Assembly: GCA_014804655.1 (NCBI GenBank)
Contig: JAAUZK010000023.1
Coordinates: 52,040 to 98,745, forward strand
From: Lachnospiraceae bacterium
Lineage (GTDB): Bacteria > Bacillota > Clostridia > Lachnospirales > Lachnospiraceae
DNA length: 46,706 bases
Direction: 5' to 3'
Position numbers and translations under genes: made by a program. Shown one piece after another: positions 38,811-46,706 of this stretch (position 1 is its first letter; the number at the start of each line of letters is the position of its first letter). The notes beneath the pieces are model-generated. The model did no database searches. It had not been told where the DNA came from and was given only the letters and a program-made list of their open reading frames with translations.

Positions 38811-39914
38811 ATGCAAAATTCTATGAAATCATTTACGAAATTGTATATACCGATCTTATTGGAGACCTTGTGCTATATGCTGGCGGGGATGGTAGATACC
38901 ATGATGCTTGCCACAGTGGGGGACGATGTGGTTGGTGCAGTAGGTACGGCCAATACCTATATCAGTGTTCTTATTTACCTTTTCAGGAAGAATTCTGGAA
39001 ATCGTGGGAGTGGCGCCGCTTCTTATGGAGTATGCCAAAACTTATCTCAGAATCGTGGGAGGCTTCTGTTTCTTAAATGCTCTGATTCCCATTTTTTCAA
39101 GTTATCTGAGAGCCTTCAGACATACGAAGCAGCAGCTGATCGCTTCACTGTTGGCAAATGTCGTGAATCTGTGCCTGAATGCCGTCTTCCTGTTTGGATT
39201 TCACAGCGGTGTGGCGGGAGTTGCTGCCGCTACAGTCATATCAAGAGTTCTCAATCTCGTAATTGTCATTGTGGCAGGCAGTCTTTTGGTCAAGGCGAAG
39301 GAAGACCCAGAGCGTCTGCAAAACAAGGAGGTATTTGTTCAGATCATAAAGGTGGGACTGCCCTCTGCTCTGGAAACCGCCCTTTATAATGTGGCGATGA
39401 CGCTTACTATCCGGTTCTTAAATATGATGGACGAAGCGGGCGTTAATGTGACAGCGAGAGCATATACGGCCCAGATCGCCAATTTCTCTTATTGTGCGGG
39501 TGCGGCATTGGCGCAGGCAAATGCCATAATGACAGGCTGGAGGATCGATTTGCGCTTAGCTCGAATCATCTGATCCGGTTGTTTACGAACGATGCGGAAA
39601 TGATAGCTTTGGTGGGAAAGCTGTTGGCTATTGATATCGTTCTTGAAGTAGGACGCGTGACGAATCTGGTATTCGGTCAGGCTTTAAAGACCAGCGGAGA
39701 TGCCCTTTTTACTACAATAATCGCGGTAGTGTTTATGTATATCTGTATGGTGGGCGGCACGTGGTTCTTCGGGATACATCTGAATCTTCTGGCGATAGGC
39801 GCTTACATAGGACTTGCCGGTGATGAATGTGTGCGCGCGGTGTGTATGTTCCTGCGCTGGCAGTCGGGGAAGTGGAAGACGAAGGGGTTTATTAAGCATG
39901 AAATGAAAATATAA
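38811..39914 (+). pseudogene. MATE-family efflux transporter, broken by two internal deletions
   Basis: Three pieces in three frames together make one incomplete MATE transporter. Piece 1 (38811 to about 38965) starts MQNSMKSFTKLYIPILLETL and ends in NTYISV. Piece 2 (about 38965-39548, another frame) resumes at FSGRILEIVGVAPLLMEYAK and runs to QANAIMTGWRI. Piece 3 (about 39553-39914, third frame) resumes at LSSNHLIRLFTNDAEMI and ends KHEMKI. A normal MATE protein has about 450 residues and 12 helices; about 50 residues are missing at the first break (around helices 2-3) and about 60 at the second. Both changes shift the frame, so no functional protein can result. Sequence within the pieces is well preserved, so the damage is recent, barring assembly error. 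Confidence 0.85.
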
Positions 39915-39957
39915 TATTGCTGTTCGGGTGAGTAGTATGCTGTCAGATATAATGCAA

Positions 39958-40006
39958 TTAAGCTGCAAAAGTTGTCACATTCGATGCGACAGCTTCTGCA
40001 GCTTAA
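39958..40006. terminator. Terminator of argG
   Basis: TTAAGCTGCAAAAGTTGTC and GCGACAGCTTCTGCAGCTTAA pair, with small mismatches, around ACATTCGAT. It lies 30 bases past the argG stop on the minus strand and after the MATE pseudogene on the plus strand. Confidence 0.65.
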
Positions 40007-40035
40007 ATGATTCTTTTCGTGAAATATTATTTAGT

Positions 40036-41259
40036 TTAGATCAACTTCACGCCGTTCTCCTGCATCTTCATGGCACGAACCTTGCTGGATAAACCAAACA
40101 GGTTGATGAAGCCTTCCGCGTCATGATGGTCATACATATCGCCTGTGGTGAAGGAAGCAATGCTCTCGTTGTAGAGTGTGTACGGAGAAGTAGTACCCGC
40201 TTTGATGATATTGCCTTTGTACAGTTTGAACTTCACTTCGCCGGTCACATACTGCTGTGTGGACTCGATGAATGCCTGAACTGCCTCACGAAGCGGTGTG
40301 AACCACTTGCCTTCATATACGATCTGTGCAAACTTGTTGCCCATATCTGCCTTGAGCGCATAGGTGTCACGGTCGAGAATCAGCTCTTCAAGCTGCTGGT
40401 GTGCTTCGTAGAGGATCGTTCCGCCGGGTGTCTCGTATACACCGCGGGATTTCATGCCTACGACACGGTTCTCCACGATATCTACGATGCCGATGCCGTG
40501 CTTGCCGCCCAGCTCGTTTAAGGTGGCGATAATCTCGGACACTTTCATCTTCTTGCCGTTGACGGAAGTAGGAATACCTTTTTCAAAAGTCATGGTCACA
40601 TACTCGCCCTCATCAGGAGCCTTCTCAGGTGTGGTGCCAAGGACTAACAGGTGCTCATAGTTAGGCTCGTTGGCGGGATCTTCCAGCTCAAGACCTTCGT
40701 GGCTGATATGCCATAAGTTACGGTCGCGGCTGTAGCTGGAATCTGCGGAGAAAGGAAGGTTAATGCCGTGCTGACGGCAGTATTCGATCTCTTCCTCACG
40801 AGAATTTAATGTCCATTTCTCGTTTCTCCATGCAGCGATGATCTTTAAGTCGGGAGCAAGTGCCTTGATACCTAGCTCGAAACGGATCTGATCGTTGCCC
40901 TTGCCGGTAGCGCCGTGGCAGATTGCGGTAGCGCCTTCTTTACGGGCGATCTCAACCAGTTTCTTTGCGATTACAGGTCTTGCCATGGATGTGCCTAATA
41001 AATATTTATTCTCGTAAACTGCATGTGCCTGCACGCAGGGCATGATGAAATCGTCACAGAATTCATCGGTAAGATCTTCTATATAGAGCTTGGACGCACC
41101 GCTGGATAAGGCTCTCTCCTCAAGTCCGTCAAGCTCCTCTGCCTGACCGCAGTTACCGCATACGCAGATAACTTCGTAATCAAAATTTTCTTTCAGCCAC
41201 GGGATGATAACAGTCGTATCAAGTCCGCCTGAGTAAGCAAGAACTACTTTTTCTTTCAT
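40036..41259 (-). CDS. argG: Argininosuccinate synthase
   Basis: Joins citrulline and aspartate with ATP to give argininosuccinate. It is 407 residues, normal length. The N-terminal P-loop of the ATP-pyrophosphatase type is [37 protein letters not shown] and the [16 protein letters not shown] block are hallmark substrate-binding segments. The Met at 41259 has AAGGAG 8 bases upstream, so a longer in-frame start at 41322 is rejected. argH is not adjacent. The gene has a long leader of about 200 bases with a duplicated motif and a promoter near an ArgR-like site (41470-41525). Confidence 0.96.
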   Translation of the reverse strand: MKEKVVLAYSGGLDTTVIIPWLKENFDYEVICVCGNCGQAEELDGLEERALSSGASKLYIEDLTDEFCDDFIMPCVQAHAVYENKYLLGTSMARPVIAKKLVEIARKEGATAICHGATGKGNDQIRFELGIKALAPDLKIIAAWRNEKWTLNSREEEIEYCRQHGINLPFSADSSYSRDRNLWHISHEGLELEDPANEPNYEHLLVLGTTPEKAPDEGEYVTMTFEKGIPTSVNGKKMKVSEIIATLNELGGKHGIGIVDIVENRVVGMKSRGVYETPGGTILYEAHQQLEELILDRDTYALKADMGNKFAQIVYEGKWFTPLREAVQAFIESTQQYVTGEVKFKLYKGNIIKAGTTSPYTLYNESIASFTTGDMYDHHDAEGFINLFGLSSKVRAMKMQENGVKLI

Positions 41260-41312
41260 AATCGAATCTCCTTTTTGTGATTTTTGTTGGCAAACTTTGA
41301 GTTCGCGAAGCG

Positions 41313-41383
41313 AATCTCGCAATCGAATGTGCTCGAATAGCCACGAGTTTGTAAAGCGTAAGCGAACAAATCTCGCAATCGAA
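41313..41383 (-). repeat. Duplicated motif in the argG leader
   Basis: AATCTCGCAATCGAA occurs exactly at 41313-41327 and 41369-41383, 56 bases apart, each followed by related sequence (TGTGCTCGAATAG and CTTGTTCGATTTT). On the transcript strand each copy contains TTCGATTGCGAGATT next to self-complementary arms (TTCGCTTCGCGAA; TCGAACAAGTTCGA). It could fold as two similar hairpins. It does not match a T-box or a known riboswitch. Confidence 0.6.
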
Positions 41384-41469
41384 CTTGTTCGATTTTTTAT
41401 ATGTAGTCAGAAGTTACAAGCCGGTAGATAATGAGGCTTGAAATTCTTGATACACTTTGTTCCTAAAAC

Positions 41470-41498
41470 AATATACAACAAGACAGTGCAGAATGCAA
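41470..41498 (-). promoter_or_regulatory. argG promoter
   Basis: On the minus strand TTGCAT (41498-41493) and TATATT (41475-41470) lie 17 bases apart, about 210 bases before the argG start. Confidence 0.5.
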
Positions 41499-41509
41499 GT
41501 GCAAATTTA

Positions 41510-41525
41510 TGCATATTTATATGAA
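41510..41525 (-). promoter_or_regulatory. ArgR-like operator candidate
   Basis: TGCATATTTATATGAA is an AT-rich imperfect palindrome resembling ARG boxes (TGNATA...TATTCA). It lies just upstream of the argG promoter, and a second AT-rich partner (AATGTAATAAATAATGTATA) is adjacent. Control by ArgR is inferred from gene identity. Confidence 0.35.
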
Positions 41526-41869
41526 TAATGTAATAAATAATGTATAAAACGAAGGGAGATATGAATATTATACATATAAATTGCATTGTTATGCGGAGAG
41601 CGGTAAGCGGAACATGCATGCGCGTGAAAGATGGCTCGTATAGTGGGGAGAAATATCATGTAATTTATAATTTACAAATTTTGTGTGATTATTTTTTTGC
41701 ATGCAAGAGGATTTATATCGTTATAATGTTCAGATAAATCATCAAGATTATTTGCATAGTTATGGCGATATATCTTTGAGCTGATACATGTATGAATTCT
41801 CTGATTAATTGGAGAATTATTGCTTGTTGTAGAAAAGTTACGAAAAGTTACGGAAATATAAGACTAAAA

Positions 41870-41898
41870 TTGACAGATTCTTACAATAATGTTACAAT
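41870..41898 (+). promoter_or_regulatory. Promoter of the chemotaxis receptor gene
   Basis: TTGACA (41870-41875) and TACAAT (41893-41898) at exactly 17 bases: an excellent sigma-A promoter 51 bases before the start codon. No sigma-D-type (TAAA/GCCGATAA) element was seen, so expression need not be tied to the flagellar regulon. Confidence 0.75.
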
Positions 41899-41949
41899 TT
41901 ATTTAATTAAATACATAAATGCAGAGTGATTGCATTTAAGGAGGCGAAT

Positions 41950-43491
41950 ATGAACAAAAAGAAAACTGCAGTTGAGGTATATATATCTACAGTGTTTAAA
42001 TGGGGACTTATTATATTGGTAAGCGCCTGTATGTGCGCAACTGTTACGTTTAACACAGAGAAACTGATTGGATTGTATCCGACTGTTCCTTGGATGGCTA
42101 CAATTATGTTAGGTGTAATGGATGCCATTTTTTTTGCAGCGGCTATATTTATAATAAAAACATCGTTTGATGAAGATGGCTTTTTGAAAGACGGCAGGCT
42201 TGGCGTCGGCAAAATATTTTCGGCTGTTGTTTTGGTGATACAGTGGAATTATCTTTTGTATATGATTCCAACAAGGACATTTTGGGGATTTCTATTCTTT
42301 TTCCTGATTCTTATGGCGTTCTTTCTGGATATCAAGCTCTTGCTGGGAAGCGGTCTGGTATGTATGGCTTCGCTGTTTGTTGCTTGGTTCATACGCGGAA
42401 CGAATCTTCTTCCTGTTAAGGATGAATTATTCATAACAGACATTATTGTGTGCGTTATAGCATTGGTGCTGTCATTGACAGGCTTAATAATATTTGTTTT
42501 CTTTGTAGCTCATTTTTTGGTAAATGCCAAAAAAGACGAGCTGGAAAAGAATAATGAGCATGTCGCAAGTGTCCTGGCTTCTGTGCAAGAGTTGTCGGAA
42601 AAACTATTTACCGCTGGGACAACGCTTTCTCAGGTTTCGCAAAATGAGAGTGCTTCTGCCGAAGAGCTAGCAGCGACAAGTGAACAGCTGGTAGCCAGTA
42701 GCAATTTACTTAGTTCCAAGACTGATGAAAGTATGTCAAATCTTGATGAACTAAGTGAATGGGAAAGCGTTGTTGCCAGCAATGTGGAAAAGGTAGAAAA
42801 TGTCTCCAGAGATCTGATTAATAAATCTTCGGAAAACGAGAAATATCTTAGTGATCTACATACCATTAACGGAGAAGTATCAGAATCCATGAAAGCAACA
42901 ACGGATATAACGCGGCGACTTTCAGAAGCGGTACAGGAGATTGGTGTAACATTAAGTCTTATCAGCGAGATATCAAATTCTACAAATTTGTTAGCGCTGA
43001 ATGCTTCCATTGAAGCTGCAAGGGCTGGAGAAGCCGGAAGAGGTTTTGCGGTTGTTGCAACAGAGGTGGGAAATCTGGCAAACAGTACACAGGAATCATT
43101 AAAAGTAGTACAGTCAGTCATTGAACGGGTACAGCAAAACGTAAAAGAAATTACGGCACAGGTCGATGAAAACTCTGCAAAGCTTGGCACACAGAAGGAA
43201 TATTTTGATAATGTGTTCAAAGGTATGCAGGATATGACAGAACTTTTGAATATCTCAGTTGAGGCCATTAATACCATGGGTGAAGCTCACAGTAAACAAT
43301 CCGCGGTAATTAAAAATACTGTATCAATTAATCAGGACATTGCAGAAAGCGTTAGAAATGAGAACGAACAGTTTAATGCTATTAATACAATGGCAGAGAG
43401 CAATGCAAATGATACAACAGAGGTTGCGGCTCAGGCAAGTGTAATTAATGATATGGTTGATAAAATGTCGCAACTGTTAAAGCAGGAATGA
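41950..43491 (+). CDS. Methyl-accepting chemotaxis protein with multi-pass N-terminal domain
   Basis: A 513-residue receptor. Instead of the usual two helices around an external sensor, the first ~205 residues hold six or seven hydrophobic segments with short loops, so it is a membrane-embedded sensor class. No HAMP domain is obvious; a coil starts at [16 protein letters not shown]. The signalling domain ends with the conserved hairpin tip [22 protein letters not shown] and [22 protein letters not shown] lies 5 bases before the ATG at 41950, which is chosen over the in-frame ATG at 41926. There are no flagellar or che genes nearby. A clear terminator follows the stop. Confidence 0.92.
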   Translation: MNKKKTAVEVYISTVFKWGLIILVSACMCATVTFNTEKLIGLYPTVPWMATIMLGVMDAIFFAAAIFIIKTSFDEDGFLKDGRLGVGKIFSAVVLVIQWNYLLYMIPTRTFWGFLFFFLILMAFFLDIKLLLGSGLVCMASLFVAWFIRGTNLLPVKDELFITDIIVCVIALVLSLTGLIIFVFFVAHFLVNAKKDELEKNNEHVASVLASVQELSEKLFTAGTTLSQVSQNESASAEELAATSEQLVASSNLLSSKTDESMSNLDELSEWESVVASNVEKVENVSRDLINKSSENEKYLSDLHTINGEVSESMKATTDITRRLSEAVQEIGVTLSLISEISNSTNLLALNASIEAARAGEAGRGFAVVATEVGNLANSTQESLKVVQSVIERVQQNVKEITAQVDENSAKLGTQKEYFDNVFKGMQDMTELLNISVEAINTMGEAHSKQSAVIKNTVSINQDIAESVRNENEQFNAINTMAESNANDTTEVAAQASVINDMVDKMSQLLKQE

Positions 43492-43494
43492 TAG

Positions 43495-43530
43495 AAAGTA
43501 GCGTATTACATTGTGGTGATACGCTACTTT
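43495..43530 (+). terminator. Rho-independent terminator of the receptor gene
   Basis: AAAGTAGCGTAT (43495-43506) pairs perfectly with ATACGCTACTTT (43519-43530), closing a 12-base loop, with T-residues at the end of the stem. It lies 3 bases after the stop codon. Confidence 0.8.
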
Positions 43531-43563
43531 TCGATTACTTTACCATATGGAGAAGCAAATATT

Positions 43564-44661
43564 TTACCATTCTACCGGAATCCATACTTCTGAAGCACCC
43601 TGATATATCCGGATTCCTTCTATTTCCTCTACTTGAATCGGCGCGTCGAAAAGCCGACACCATGAAAACGGTTTTCCGGTGTAAGCTGTCCCGATCCCGC
43701 TTGATGCGCCGCCGGAAGCAGAGAAACCTACCGTACTTCCGTCTTTTAGTATAACAGATCCTGAATAGGGCGCGGACACAGGACTCTCCAGGATACCCGA
43801 AAAATGAATGGATATGGAGGAAACTGTCAACTCATCCATGGATAACCCGAGTTGTTCGAGCATTTCCGCCTGTTTTGCAGGAATTGATACGCTGTGTTGC
43901 TCTACTGGATTTCCAAGCGTAAATTCCGTAAGGATTTCGTCCGGAGCTTCCGGCTGTTCGGCCCTATTTTCGATCTGAATCACATCTCCTTTGCTGAAGG
44001 TTTCATCCTCCGCGACGGAAAGCAAAAGGCTTCCGGTCAAAACACCGTCTTCTTCTATTTCCGGATTCAGAACCATAATGTAACCTGATATACCGCGTGC
44101 CTGCCTAGTGCCTTGCGAAATACCATACCATAAATCTGTCTGATCCTGCCGATATCCTGCCAGCAATTTTGAATTCCACATAGTTGCTTCGTCAAATATA
44201 AAACCTGTCGTTATGTTCTCATATCCTGCAGTATCAGGATTCATGATATAGCGGAAGGGGATAAACAGGTAGTTGCCGTCATACAGTGCAGCCTCCAGCC
44301 GGAAAGTACCGTTTGCCCTTATGACTTCGTTATCTAAAGCCGTTCCGTACTGTGCATAAATATTTTGCTGTTCTTCCGTCGGCGCCTGTTCGTTTTGTGT
44401 CAAAAGTTTCATTGCATTCGCGAGTCTGTCCGTCAAAGAAAACTCATTTGCGGCAAATACCGTCATGCCGGACACGAGAAGCATACCCACGCAGACCGCG
44501 GCACGTGCCGAAAAAGAAAACCGCTTTTCCATGTTTTTTTGTACATGGTCATCCGCAACATGCTCATCTACGGTAGCTTCGAGGCGTTGCCACATCCTGT
44601 CTTTTTGCTTCTTGTCTAAGTGAATTTGGCAGTACATATTTTTAAACAGTGCTTGTTCCAT
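43564..44661 (-). CDS. DUF4179-like anti-sigma-type membrane protein
   Basis: A 365-residue protein: cytoplasmic N-terminus (about 1-48, QIHLDKKQKDRMWQRLEATV), one membrane helix (about 50-70, SARAAVCVGMLLVSGMTVFA), then a long external domain with beta-rich sequence. The layout and start (short cytoplasmic region, helix ending in FAANEFSL, then extracellular domain) match DUF4179 proteins, which sit beside ECF sigma genes. It starts 21 bases after the sigma gene on the same strand, so it probably restrains that factor until a signal arrives (inference). The external part contains a Ser/Gly-rich stretch FSASGGASSGIG near the end. Confidence 0.75.
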   Translation of the reverse strand: MEQALFKNMYCQIHLDKKQKDRMWQRLEATVDEHVADDHVQKNMEKRFSFSARAAVCVGMLLVSGMTVFAANEFSLTDRLANAMKLLTQNEQAPTEEQQNIYAQYGTALDNEVIRANGTFRLEAALYDGNYLFIPFRYIMNPDTAGYENITTGFIFDEATMWNSKLLAGYRQDQTDLWYGISQGTRQARGISGYIMVLNPEIEEDGVLTGSLLLSVAEDETFSKGDVIQIENRAEQPEAPDEILTEFTLGNPVEQHSVSIPAKQAEMLEQLGLSMDELTVSSISIHFSGILESPVSAPYSGSVILKDGSTVGFSASGGASSGIGTAYTGKPFSWCRLFDAPIQVEEIEGIRIYQGASEVWIPVEW

Positions 44662-44682
44662 CCTGAAATTCCTCTCTTTCTG

Positions 44683-45150
44683 TTAACAGTTTTGTTTCAT
44701 CAGCTTTTTGGCACGTAACAATCTGGCGGATACCAGATTGGGCGTAATACCGAGAATCGCTGCAATTTCCTGCACCGGATACTCCTCATAATAACGAAGA
44801 TATAGTACAATGCGATATTTGGGCGGAAGATCGGACAACGTTTCGTACAATTCGCTTTCTTCCCGCTGATGAAATGGTACGGCAATTTGTTCTGCATTCT
44901 CTAAGGAACAGACTCGTTTCAACCATGCGGAGGAAACCGTGCTTTTGCAATAATTAGCTGTCACGCGGATAAACCATGCCTTTTCATGCTCACGGTTTTC
45001 AAAACTTGGCCTTTTTCTCAGATACCGCAGGAAAACTTCCTGGACGGCATCCTCTGCAAAAGGTACGGAATTTCCATAAGACATGGCAATACGATAAATC
45101 ATGTCTGAGTAGCGCTCAAACAGCTCTTTTACGTCATAATTCGTACTCAT
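44683..45150 (-). CDS. ECF-type sigma factor, SigW/SigV-like
   Basis: A 155-residue sigma factor. Region 2: LFERYSDMIYRIAMSYG and FAEDAVQEVFLRYLRKRP; region 4: LPPKYRIVLYLRYYEEYPVQEIAAILGITPNLVSARLLRAKKLM, a clear helix-turn-helix. The Met at 45150 has GGAG 8 bases upstream and is preferred to the Met at 45162. It is transcribed with the DUF4179-like gene. The upstream 284 bases hold AT-rich sequence and a divergent extended -10 element (TGATATACT, hexamer 45356-45361) for the next plus-strand gene; I could not define an autoregulated ECF promoter. Confidence 0.92.
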   Translation of the reverse strand: MSTNYDVKELFERYSDMIYRIAMSYGNSVPFAEDAVQEVFLRYLRKRPSFENREHEKAWFIRVTANYCKSTVSSAWLKRVCSLENAEQIAVPFHQREESELYETLSDLPPKYRIVLYLRYYEEYPVQEIAAILGITPNLVSARLLRAKKLMKQNC

Positions 45151-45446
45151 GATTTTCTCCATTTCTACGAGGCTTGCTTATCTCTTCCCTCTATGTGTAT
45201 CGTACAAAAATGAAATATTGAATGCGCATTCATATATAACACTTTTTAAACGGTTAAAATCTGACAAGATTATAAAATATTTTGATATTGATTTGAATGA
45301 AATTGACAGAATATGTTACTGGTAAAATTTGTGTACTTGGGGTATGTGAGTGTGATATACTCGAAGTGACGAATTAAATTATCGCTTTTGCTTGATGATG
45401 AAGTTCAAGTACAGAGTCAACATATCATCGAAATTGGGGAGGCAAA

Positions 45447-45782
45447 ATGTATTATGAATTACAGCCGCTGCGAATTCAAGCAGAATGGAAAATAGAATTT
45501 AATAACTTTACAGAATACGACATAGATGAACATGGGGAAAACGATTCGTTTGAATTGCATGAAGATTTACTACGGCTTTATAATGAGAAGGCAAATCTGA
45601 TTATTGATTTAGGGTGGTATCCAAGTTATGACATAAACGGAAATTATCTGTTGTTACTTGTCAAAGATTTTAAGTGGGATTGCCCCTTAGAACATGTTTC
45701 GTCTAAATCGAAAAAAGAAATTGTTACCTGTATTGAAAAATGGGTGTGTTATGGTTTTTTTGCAAAATATTGCAGCAAGTAA
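45447..45782 (+). CDS. Conserved hypothetical protein, 111 residues
   Basis: A small acidic protein starting MYYELQPLRIQAEWKIEFNN. The frame has an ideal GGGGAGG 5 bases before the ATG and an extended -10 promoter about 90 bases upstream, so it is expressed. The sequence (WYPSYDINGNYLLLLVKDF, then CIEKWV) suggests a small alpha/beta protein like many polymorphic-toxin immunity proteins, but no toxin gene is adjacent and no family was recognised. It precedes the type III toxin-antitoxin remnant. Base composition is more AT-rich than in the main part of the window, consistent with recent gain. Confidence 0.6.
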   Translation: MYYELQPLRIQAEWKIEFNNFTEYDIDEHGENDSFELHEDLLRLYNEKANLIIDLGWYPSYDINGNYLLLLVKDFKWDCPLEHVSSKSKKEIVTCIEKWVCYGFFAKYCSK

Positions 45783-45902
45783 TTCAGCAAATTTAGGAGC
45801 ATATATTTTGACAAAATATGAGATTTTTCTCAGTTATAATCTCAAAATGAGAAATTTCAATCAAACAATTGACTATTTTTGTATGTATGGTAAAATACTA
45901 TC

Positions 45903-46000
45903 AACGGAGAGTCCTGCCAACAAGTGGACGTTCAAAAAGCGTTAGCGTCGCTGCGGTGACACTACATTCAAGGGCTATGGCAACATAGTCCTTGAAATAT
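45903..46000 (+). ncRNA. Putative type III antitoxin RNA (ToxI-like) with promoter and terminator
   Basis: A promoter TTGACT (45869-45874) and TAAAAT (45891-45896, 16-base spacing) would start a transcript near 45903. About 60 bases follow that contain two loosely similar units (CTGCCAACAAGTGGACGTTCAA at 45914 and CTGCGGTGACACTACATTCAA at 45951, period 37), and then a hairpin TTCAAGGGCTATG-GCAA-CATAGTCCTTGAA (45967-45996) followed by ATATTTTAT. Promoter, short repeats, terminator and then a ToxN/AbiQ-type reading frame is the type III layout. The repeat match is weak. Confidence 0.5.
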
Positions 46001-46016
46001 TTTATAGGAGAATTTT

Positions 46017-46160
46017 ATGACACAATCACCATTAGAAGTTTATCGGATAGACATGAAGTACATTAGGAATTTGCACAATGTTGACGATAGAGTATCTTCT
46101 GTATCGCCTCAGATTGGAAAAGATGAACGCCCTTGCACAGAGGTTTGCATAATATATTGA
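46017..46160 (+). pseudogene. Truncated ToxN/AbiQ-family type III toxin
   Basis: A 47-codon frame, MTQSPLEVYRIDMKYIRN then LHNVDDRVSSVSPQIGKDERP, equals the N-terminus of ToxN/AbiQ endoribonucleases, where this segment precedes the GI and PLSSPK strands of the catalytic core. After the Pro at codon 39 the similarity stops, and eight unrelated residues lead to a stop. AGGAG lies 6 bases before the ATG. The normal toxin has about 160-200 residues, so more than three quarters is missing; the Nudix gene end follows after 18 bases. The remnant cannot be an active RNase. Family assignment rests on recognition of about 39 residues plus the upstream RNA layout. Confidence 0.65.
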
Positions 46161-46177
46161 AAAGTTTTACAATCTCT

Positions 46178-46609
46178 CTATTCTTTACTAATAAAGTGTT
46201 TAGGACATTCTTCAAGATTATGAATTTCCGTTTTTAAAAATTTAGGATATATGATTATGTCTTCAATATTTTTCAGTGGCATCCAGCCTATTACAACATT
46301 GCTATTATCTTTATGGGGCAAAAATTCATCTTTATCTGGAATAATAGCTCCTTCACACAAATTAATCAAATAATAAAAGCAAATATTGTGTGCTCTCTTT
46401 CCGTTCCATTCCCAAAAACACTCTTCTGTCCATAATAATCGTTCACATTTTACATCTGCGCCGGTTTCTTCTTTGTACTCACGAATAAGAGCTTCTTCTG
46501 TGGTTTCTCCTATTTTGACATGCCCACCCGGTATCGCATATTCGCTTCCGTTTTTATCTCTTTGAACTACGATTTTATTGTTTTTAATTAATGTCTGCTC
46601 ATTAACCAA
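46178..46609 (-). CDS. Nudix hydrolase
   Basis: A 143-residue Nudix pyrophosphohydrolase. The Nudix box is complete: GHVKIGETTEEALIREYKEETGA, fitting Gx5Ex7REUxEExGU with the catalytic Glu pair (given here only as a family pattern; residues about 29-51). The substrate cannot be deduced. The start is uncertain: the reading frame begins at a TTG (46609). Directly upstream in the same frame are ATG ATG AAA TTT TAG, so an original start may have been cut off by a nonsense codon at position 5. No good ribosome binding site is visible for either. The remaining 97 bases to the end of the window show no gene. Confidence 0.85.
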   Translation of the reverse strand: MVNEQTLIKNNKIVVQRDKNGSEYAIPGGHVKIGETTEEALIREYKEETGADVKCERLLWTEECFWEWNGKRAHNICFYYLINLCEGAIIPDKDEFLPHKDNSNVVIGWMPLKNIEDIIIYPKFLKTEIHNLEECPKHFISKE

Positions 46610-46706
46610 CTAAAATTTCATCATGGTTATTTTGCATATATGTCAGCATAGATCCATGCTGTTTGTACCTTGAAAATAACGATATCAAAAAACGCAGCAA
46701 CGAAAG

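Noticed and set aside
41259..41470. T-box riboswitch in the argG leader
   Set aside because: No T-box consensus (AGGGTGGNACCGCG) or antiterminator-terminator pair is visible.
41540..41737. A 65-codon plus-strand frame before the chemotaxis receptor
   Set aside because: It crosses the argG upstream region, lacks a family match and has rare-looking composition; probably chance.

Overview
The window looks like a chromosomal segment of a spore-forming Firmicute, most likely a Lachnospiraceae-type gut Clostridium. The grounds are the spoVA sporulation genes, a DUF5721-type protein, a SUV3-like bacterial helicase, a TetM-like GTPase carrying a YacP/Rae1-type NYN domain, Gram-positive ribosome binding sites, and moderate GC. 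No rRNA, tRNA, CRISPR array, intact insertion sequence or prophage was seen.

Layout. 1-2.2 kb: end of spoVAA, then spoVAB, a 600-base gap filled by two palindromic elements, then spoVAC. 2.3-10.9 kb: an HD-domain hydrolase, a response regulator with a 3'-truncated histidine kinase fused by deletion to the remains of another gene, and an intact two-component system followed by a LolD/FtsX-type ABC transporter. 10.9-11.9 kb: a minus-strand pair, a DUF3990-like ADP-ribosyltransferase-fold protein and a small partner, probably toxin-antitoxin. 12.2-15.1 kb: C39-like peptidase, GH26 glycosidase, CobS. 15.3-18.2 kb: the GTPase-NYN fusion. 18.2-19.1 kb: three non-coding inverted-repeat elements. 19.1-22.1 kb: SUV3-like RNA helicase and a phosphopantetheinyl transferase. 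22.1-28.6 kb: another inverted-repeat element, spoVAD, an orphan DinJ/RelB antitoxin, an Rpn-type nuclease, an epimerase, RidA, shikimate kinase and spoVAE. 28.7-34.7 kb: a heterodimeric ABC exporter divergent from an ECF-sigma operon. 34.7-41.3 kb: DUF5721, DegV, DUF1294, GH13 amylase, a MATE pseudogene, argG. 41.9-46.7 kb: chemotaxis receptor, a second ECF sigma with a DUF4179-like partner, a small orphan gene, a type III toxin-antitoxin (ToxN/AbiQ) remnant, and a Nudix hydrolase.

Main themes. (1) The spoVA genes, normally one operon, are scattered over about 28 kb in unchanged order and orientation, with accessory genes and palindromic elements at the break points. (2) At least three families of non-coding inverted-repeat elements (about 135-290 bp) recur in intergenic gaps, with full, inverted and half copies. 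(3) Several loci are decaying or mutually deleted: a sensor kinase, a MATE transporter, the ToxN fragment and an antitoxin without toxin. (4) The most intriguing intact protein is the translational GTPase fused to an A-site-endonuclease-like domain. No single cluster can be proved to be a new system from sequence alone. The fusion protein, the DUF3990 pair and the repeat families are the best candidates.
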